A DNA stretch of 11,646 nucleotides from Bacteroidales bacterium UBA4073 (GTDB lineage: Bacteria > Bacteroidota > Bacteroidia > Bacteroidales > Tenuifilaceae). Below, in pieces: positions 7,784 through 11,646 of this stretch. The stretch spans positions 1 through 11,646 of the forward strand of contig DFYV01000004.1 of assembly GCA_002383425.1 (NCBI GenBank), written 5' to 3'. Under the pieces are notes generated by a model. That model saw only the letters and a program-made list of their open reading frames with translations, was not told the origin of the DNA and did no database searches. Each line of letters starts with the position of its first letter. The stretch's first letter is position 1. Both the position numbers and the translations under genes were made by a program.

Positions 7784-8599
7784 TTAGTTAAGATTTTGCA
7801 AAATTTTCATTGTGGCATCGTACATCTTTTTTGCCTCCATGGAGTACTTGGAACTGGGGTATTCACTGATAAAGGAGTAGTACTCATCGAGAGCATTCTG
7901 AAACCGCTCGCGGCGTTTACTTTCAATACTATTATCGGCCAGCAAATACGATGCTTTTAGCAGGTGAAACATTAACTCCTCGCGGTACTTACTCTCAGGG
8001 TAATCTCTTAAACTATTCCTGATGGCTACAATTGCAGCCTTATAATCACCGATTTTGTAGTAAAGCATAGAGCTTAGGTAAGACTTTTCCACCAGCTTAT
8101 CATGCAATTCAGCCATAATTCTGTTTACCTCGGCCTTATGCTGTGAATTGGGGTATCGATTAATAAATTCTGTAAAGGCTTCAATGGCTAAAAGAGTATT
8201 TGACTGATCGAGTTCGGGCCGTGGCGACGACATGTAGTAGCAGTATGCATACATGAATTCGGCCTCCTCGGTAAATACGCTCCGTTGGTAGTTTTTACGA
8301 AACATATCGAACTGGTGACCAGCCAAAAGGTAATCGCCCTGATGGTAATAACCCTGAGCCAAATAGAACTCAATGGTATCGGCACGGAAGGTTCCCTTAT
8401 AAACACTCTGCAACTGCTCAAAGAGGGTTACATAGCGATAATGATCCTTCTTCTTATAGTACTCCAAGGCCATCTTATACTTATACTCGTAATCTTTGCT
8501 TTTAAGAATCTTTTCAAACCCACTGCACGAAAACAAAAACAACAAGGTTAGCAAAAGAAACGCAAAGCTATTAAACTTTAAAAGGCCCCGAATTTTCAT
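7784..8599 (-). CDS. bamD: Outer membrane protein assembly factor BamD (lipoprotein)
   Basis: BamD is the essential lipoprotein of the BAM complex, which folds beta-barrel proteins into the outer membrane from the periplasmic side. This 271-residue protein begins with a lipoprotein signal peptide: charged start, hydrophobic core at about 9-23 and lipobox LFSC with C25 as the lipidated residue. The rest is alpha-helical with TPR-like repeats, for example YKMALEYYKKKDHYRYVTLFEQL, YYHQGDYLLAGHQFDMF, and IEAFTEFINRYPNSQHKAE with its typical YP[NS]S turn. Length and repeat content match the family. It is the first gene of the five-gene operon bamD-rpoZ-coaBC-DUF4835-recN and has a candidate promoter at 8640-8647. 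The ATG at 8599 gives a proper signal peptide. Confidence 0.9.
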   Translation of the reverse strand: MKIRGLLKFNSFAFLLLTLLFLFSCSGFEKILKSKDYEYKYKMALEYYKKKDHYRYVTLFEQLQSVYKGTFRADTIEFYLAQGYYHQGDYLLAGHQFDMFRKNYQRSVFTEEAEFMYAYCYYMSSPRPELDQSNTLLAIEAFTEFINRYPNSQHKAEVNRIMAELHDKLVEKSYLSSMLYYKIGDYKAAIVAIRNSLRDYPESKYREELMFHLLKASYLLADNSIESKRRERFQNALDEYYSFISEYPSSKYSMEAKKMYDATMKILQNLN

Positions 8600-8639
8600 A
8601 CGTAATCCAATTTATAGTAAACGCTTTATTTTAAGCAGG

Positions 8640-8647
8640 CAAATTTA
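8640..8647 (-). promoter_or_regulatory. Candidate promoter (-7 box) of the bamD operon
   Basis: The minus strand reads TAAATTTG, matching TAnnTTTG. Transcription would start near 8633, about 33 nt before the bamD ATG. No TTG is present at the expected -33 spacing, so the assignment rests on the -7 box and on its place upstream of the first operon gene. It is divergent from the promoter at 8806. Confidence 0.45.
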
Positions 8648-8805
8648 TTCAAAATCTTTTTGAAATTTAGTGGTTTTGAAACTATTCCCAGAAAAAATTA
8701 CCGATTGCCTGTCATAAATATTGTTAATTATTTGTTATACAATTATTTAAGATGTGATATAAATAAATTTTCCAGGTAACAAACGCATCGATTACAAATT
8801 TAGTA

Positions 8806-8813
8806 TAGTTTTG
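8806..8813 (+). promoter_or_regulatory. Candidate promoter (-7 box) of the oxoamine synthase gene
   Basis: TAGTTTTG matches TAnnTTTG. The predicted start is near 8819. No TTG lies 19-20 nt upstream, so the -33 element is missing or degenerate. This placement matters for the gene start: the TTG at 8811 lies inside the box and could not be translated from this transcript, whereas GTG 8862 and ATG 8889 could. Confidence 0.5.
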
Positions 8814-8861
8814 TGGTCAATTTTGAAGCAAGATGAATTACTAACTCAAAATTATAATAAA

Positions 8862-10100
8862 GTGGACATTTTTGATAAGATTAACAACATGGGCCCAATA
8901 GGGCAATGGCAACAGTTTAGTCATGGTTATTTTTCTTTCCCAAAACTTGAAGGTGAAATACACCCTCATATGATATTTCGTGGGAAAGAGGTATTAAATT
9001 GGAGTTTAAATAACTATTTGGGGCTGGCAAACCATCCTGAGGTACGTAAAGCCGATGCCCAGGCAGCAGCGGAGTATGGCATGGCATACCCAATGGGGTC
9101 CCGAATGATGAGTGGTCAAACTTCCAAACATGAAGAACTCGAACAGAAACTTGCCAAATTCGTTGGCAAGGAGGCTGGTTACCTGCTCAACTACGGTTAC
9201 CAGGGCATGGTTTCGATTATCGATACCATGCTAAACCGCAACGATGTTGTGGTTTACGATTCCGAGTCGCATGCCTGTATTATTGATGGACTTCGACTTT
9301 TCCCCGGTAAGCGCTTTGTTTACCAGCACAACAACATGGATAGCTGCCGTAAAATGTTACAGCATGCTACTGCCACAGCTCAAAATACCGGTGGTGGTAT
9401 TCTTCTGATTACTGAAGGAGTTTTTGGTATGGCTGGCGATCTTGGTAACCTCAAGGCTATTGTTGACATGAAGAAAGATTTCAATTTCCGCATTCTTGTT
9501 GACGATGCTCACGGTTTTGGTACCATGGGTAAAACTGGTGCTGGTACGCCTGAACATTTTGGCGTTCAAGATGGTATTGATATATACTTTGCCACATTTG
9601 CCAAGAGCATGGCAGGTATTGGAGGTTTTGTTGCTTCGAACGAACAGGTTATTCGTTACCTGGCCTACAACATGCGTTCGCAGATTTTTGCCAAATCACT
9701 TCCCATGCCAATGGTAATTGGTGGGCTAAAACGTTTAGAGTTGCTGCAAACCCGTCCCGAACTAAAGGATAACCTTTGGAAAATTGCAGATGCCCTCCAG
9801 TCGGGATTGAAAAAGATGGGATTAGATATAGGTAAAACCGAATCGCCTGTTACCCCGGTTTACATGAATGGCGGAATTCCCGAAGCTGCCAACATGGTTT
9901 ACGACCTACGTGAGAACTATGGAATTTTCTGCTCAATGGTTGTTTACCCGGTAATACCCAAGGGTCAAATTCTCCTTCGCCTAATCCCTACTGCGGCTCA
10001 TACCCTTGACGACGTTCAGAAAACTATTGCTGCTTTTGCTGCCGTAAAGGAAAAACTGCTTGCCGGTATGTACGATAAGGAAAAAATTACCCAAATATGA
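8862..10100 (+). CDS. PLP-dependent alpha-oxoamine synthase family enzyme (serine palmitoyltransferase/cysteate acyltransferase-like)
   Basis: This fold-type I PLP enzyme belongs to the alpha-oxoamine synthase family (KBL, BioF, serine palmitoyltransferase, cysteate acyltransferase), which condenses an amino acid with an acyl thioester. Conserved residues are visible in ESHACI (His, codon 9270), the PLP-nitrogen Asp and His of VDDAHGFGTMG (codons 9501 and 9510), and the Schiff-base lysine in TFAKSMAGIGGF (codon 9603). The TF[AS]KS.A.IGGF form resembles serine palmitoyltransferase more than KBL or BioF. In Bacteroidota such enzymes start sphingolipid or sulfonolipid (capnine) synthesis, but the substrate here is unproven. 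The GTG at 8862 is chosen (412 residues, beginning at VDIFDKI as I recall for homologues). Alternatives are TTG 8811, inside the promoter box, and ATG 8889. It is apparently monocistronic, facing trxB across repeats and a terminator. Confidence 0.85.
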   Translation: MDIFDKINNMGPIGQWQQFSHGYFSFPKLEGEIHPHMIFRGKEVLNWSLNNYLGLANHPEVRKADAQAAAEYGMAYPMGSRMMSGQTSKHEELEQKLAKFVGKEAGYLLNYGYQGMVSIIDTMLNRNDVVVYDSESHACIIDGLRLFPGKRFVYQHNNMDSCRKMLQHATATAQNTGGGILLITEGVFGMAGDLGNLKAIVDMKKDFNFRILVDDAHGFGTMGKTGAGTPEHFGVQDGIDIYFATFAKSMAGIGGFVASNEQVIRYLAYNMRSQIFAKSLPMPMVIGGLKRLELLQTRPELKDNLWKIADALQSGLKKMGLDIGKTESPVTPVYMNGGIPEAANMVYDLRENYGIFCSMVVYPVIPKGQILLRLIPTAAHTLDDVQKTIAAFAAVKEKLLAGMYDKEKITQI

Positions 10101-10114
10101 GTACGCTTCGAAAA

Positions 10115-10242
10115 GCACGAAGGCACGAAGGCACGAAGGCACGATAGCACGATGGCACGATAGCACGATGGCACGATAGCACGATAGAACGATAGAACGA
10201 TAGCACGATAGAACGATAGAACGATAGCACGATAGCACGAAG
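10115..10242. repeat. Octamer tandem array, 16 copies of G[C/A]ACGA[TA/AG/TG]
   Basis: Sixteen exact head-to-tail 8-bp units run without insertion or deletion, starting 14 nt after the stop of the upstream gene. Units vary only at position 2 (C or A) and positions 7-8 (AG, TA or TG). The outer units are GCACGAAG and the inner ones GCACGATA/GAACGATA. A higher-order pattern is visible: a 24-bp block (one GCACGATA plus two GAACGATA) occurs twice at 10179-10226, and a 16-bp block (GCACGATG plus GCACGATA) twice at 10147-10178. This is what slippage or unequal exchange of multi-unit blocks would leave. The reading frame it opens on the minus strand is a product of the repeat, not a gene. Confidence 0.95.
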
Positions 10243-10298
10243 GAAAGATTTAAGGTTTGAATGAGAAATAAATGAGGCCGGTTTAAAAAGTTCATAGG

Positions 10299-10340
10299 CG
10301 TTAAACGTTAAACGTTAAACGTTAAAGGTAAGGCGTAAGG
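10299..10340. repeat. Heptamer tandem array (CGTTAAA x4 plus two degenerate units)
   Basis: Four perfect CGTTAAA units occupy 10299-10326. Two more heptamers, GGTAAGG and CGTAAGG, follow in the same register to 10340. Each unit junction creates the palindrome AACGTT. The array lies 56 nt after the octamer array, in the same intergenic region. The following 105 nt, to the terminator at 10446, are A/T rich, and I see nothing definite there. Confidence 0.85.
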
Positions 10341-10445
10341 TGAATTTATAAATATTTGAATATAAACGCTTTACGTTCATGATATTCTTTACGAGAAACA
10401 TCATTTTTAATAAAAATTGCCTTTTTAGACTGGGCTCATAGATAT

Positions 10446-10472
10446 AAAACCCCGCTTTTGGCGGGGTTTTTT
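10446..10472. terminator. Bidirectional intrinsic terminator between the oxoamine synthase gene and trxB
   Basis: AAAACCCCGC (10446-10455), loop TTTTG and GCGGGGTTTT (10461-10470) with further T residues make a strong hairpin of six G/C pairs extended by A-T pairs. It can stop transcription from both converging genes. It lies 18 nt from the trxB stop. Confidence 0.95.
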
Positions 10473-10490
10473 ACAAACTTTAGGGTATGA

Positions 10491-11486
10491 TTAAATATTC
10501 CTTTCACCTAAGTAACGTTCAACATCAATAGCAGCCATACATCCTGAACCAGCTGCAGTAATTGCCTGACGGTAATGGGGGTCCTGAACATCGCCACAGG
10601 CAAAAACCCCAGGTACATTTGTTTTGGTGCTTCCATGAATAGTTTTAATATAGCCAACCTCATCGGTTTCAATCCACGGTTTAAAAATATCGGAATTTGG
10701 ATGGTGACCAATGGCAAGGAAAAATCCTGAGATATCAATTTTAACCTCCTCGCCGGTTTTAGTATTGGTGAGAATTACCCCGTTAACACCTTTTTGATCG
10801 CCAACTATTTCATTGGTTACATGCTCAAACAGAACCGTAATGTTGGGAGTATTAAAAACACGCTCCTGCATAGCCTTTGATGCGCGCAGGTAGGGCTTGC
10901 GAACAATCATGTAAACCTTATTGCACAAGCCAGCCAGGTAGGTAGCCTCCTCGCACGCGGTATCGCCACCTCCAACAACGGCAACATCCTTTCCGCGATA
11001 GAAGAACCCATCGCAGGTAGCGCATGCCGAAACGCCCTGTCCTTTGAACCTCTCTTCCGACTCAATTCCCAGATACTTAGCCGTAGCACCGGTTGCAATG
11101 ATTAATGCGTCGGCTTCAACTACCTTTTCATCATCAATGGTAACCCTAAAGGGTTGTTTCGATAAATCGGTAGCGGTAGCAATGCCATAGCGGACATCGG
11201 TACCGAAACGCATGGCCTGCTTCTTGAGATCCTCCATCATTTCAGTGCCATTAATCCCATCCGGGTAACCCGGAAAGTTCTCTATTTCAGTGGTTGTTGT
11301 TAGCTGACCGCCAGGCTGAATGCCCTCGTACAGAACCGGCTTAAGGTTAGCCCTTGCTGCGTATATTGCAGCAGTGTAACCTGCCGGGCCAGAACCAAGA
11401 ATCAAAACCCTCACCTTCTCAACTGGCAATTCTTTGCCAGCCGATTCTTTAGCATCGTCGGTGCTTAATGATTTGAATACTGCCAT
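10491..11486 (-). CDS. trxB: Thioredoxin-disulfide reductase TrxB
   Basis: TrxB is a cytosolic FAD enzyme that uses NADPH to reduce thioredoxin. This 331-residue protein has the FAD-binding GSGPAG at residues 31-36, the redox-active disulfide CATC at 155-158 within SACATCDGFF, the second nucleotide-binding motif GGGDTA at 172-177, and the C-terminal FAD motif GVFACGDVQD. The NADPH-contact segment reads VRKPYLRASKAM, where E. coli has HRRxxFRA. From memory this is usual in Bacteroidota. Upstream of the FAD fold is an unusual N-terminal extension of about 20 polar residues (MAVFKSLSTDDAKESAGKEL). The ATG at 11486 is the only ATG before residue 83, and a promoter sits at a suitable distance, so the extension is probably translated; a GTG at codon 25 is the alternative. 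It appears to be transcribed alone and ends at a bidirectional terminator. Confidence 0.95.
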   Translation of the reverse strand: MAVFKSLSTDDAKESAGKELPVEKVRVLILGSGPAGYTAAIYAARANLKPVLYEGIQPGGQLTTTTEIENFPGYPDGINGTEMMEDLKKQAMRFGTDVRYGIATATDLSKQPFRVTIDDEKVVEADALIIATGATAKYLGIESEERFKGQGVSACATCDGFFYRGKDVAVVGGGDTACEEATYLAGLCNKVYMIVRKPYLRASKAMQERVFNTPNITVLFEHVTNEIVGDQKGVNGVILTNTKTGEEVKIDISGFFLAIGHHPNSDIFKPWIETDEVGYIKTIHGSTKTNVPGVFACGDVQDPHYRQAITAAGSGCMAAIDVERYLGERNI

Positions 11487-11526
11487 AGTTATTGATATTT
11501 ATTAATTTAGATATTTCAATTTGATG

Positions 11527-11557
11527 CAAAAATACAAATATTTTACCAAGTTTACAG
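11527..11557 (-). promoter_or_regulatory. Probable trxB promoter
   Basis: On the minus strand, TATTTTTG (11534-11527) matches the -7 box TAnnTTTG, and CTG (11557-11555) lies 20 nt upstream as a near-consensus -33 element. The predicted start is near 11520, leaving a leader of about 33 nt before the ATG at 11486. Confidence 0.55.
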
Positions 11558-11589
11558 CTATTTAAATTGATTTTAAACAATCAATGGAC

Positions 11590-11617
11590 GTTGTTCGTTG
11601 TTCGTTGTTCGTTGTTC
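11590..11617. repeat. Heptamer tandem repeat (GTTGTTC) x4
   Basis: Four perfect GTTGTTC units lie upstream of trxB in noncoding DNA, ending in GGGG. This is the third intergenic region in the window with a period-7 array. Its unit is unrelated to TTCTAAA and only loosely like CGTTAAA. Confidence 0.9.
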
Positions 11618-11623
11618 GGGGAA

Positions 11624-11637
11624 ATGGTTGATGGTTG
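11624..11637. repeat. Short heptamer duplication (ATGGTTG) x2
   Basis: Two tandem ATGGTTG units follow the GTTGTTC array by 6 nt and run close to the window edge, so the array may continue beyond it. With only two copies this could be chance, but it keeps the same period as its neighbour. Confidence 0.5.
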
Positions 11638-11646
11638 ATATCTTTT

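Noticed and set aside
10115..10242. CRISPR array
   Set aside because: The units are 8 bp and directly adjacent, with no spacers of 25-40 bp, and no cas genes are present.
9981..10295. A 104-codon minus-strand frame encoding a repetitive Leu-Ser-Cys-Tyr-Arg peptide
   Set aside because: It is generated by the octamer array: three 8-bp units give an 8-residue period. It runs into the 3' end of the oxoamine synthase gene and has no independent signs of coding.
10101..10490. Possible tRNA or small RNA gene in the longest intergenic region
   Set aside because: No cloverleaf, no CCA-ended acceptor arm and no separate promoter could be found. Apart from the repeats and terminator it is featureless A/T-rich DNA.

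Overview
The window reads as chromosome of a Bacteroidota bacterium, most likely order Bacteroidales. The evidence is a short primary sigma factor without region 1.1, several promoters of the Bacteroidota type (a -7 box TAnnTTTG), almost no Shine-Dalgarno sequences, a DUF4835 gene between coaBC and recN, the Bacteroidota form of RNA polymerase omega, and FabI/TrxB proteins of the Bacteroidota type. No genus can be named from the sequence alone.

Layout. 1-229: intergenic, with a heptamer repeat, a dispersed repeat-like element and a possible promoter. 230-2697 (+): an HtrA/DegP-family periplasmic protease, then rpoD, separated by a hairpin terminator and a strong promoter. A bidirectional terminator at 2705-2728 separates rpoD from a long minus-strand block. 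That block reads, in transcription order, bamD, rpoZ, coaBC, a DUF4835 gene and recN (8599 down to 3636), with gaps of 1-15 nt or short overlaps, so it looks like one operon. fabI (3577-2738) follows, probably with its own promoter. A divergent intergenic region (8600-8861) leads into a plus-strand PLP-dependent alpha-oxoamine synthase family gene (8862-10100). A 390-nt intergenic region (10101-10490) holds 16 copies of an octamer, a heptamer array and a second bidirectional terminator. trxB (11486-10491) is on the minus strand, and the window ends in intergenic DNA with two more heptamer tracts.

How the genes relate. Most are housekeeping genes. HtrA and BamD serve envelope protein quality control and outer membrane assembly. 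RpoD and omega are parts of RNA polymerase. CoaBC makes 4'-phosphopantetheine, the CoA/acyl-carrier-protein cofactor, and FabI completes the fatty acid elongation cycle. The oxoamine synthase may use acyl thioesters to start sphingoid or sulfonolipid base synthesis. RecN repairs DNA breaks and TrxB reduces thioredoxin. A lipid/envelope theme is plausible, but the cluster mixes functions.

I found no convincing undescribed system: no mobile element, CRISPR array, RNA gene or defence locus. The least explained features are the short tandem arrays of period 7 or 8 in three intergenic regions, and a CoaBC in which two E. coli active-site residues (N125, C158) are D125 and S158.
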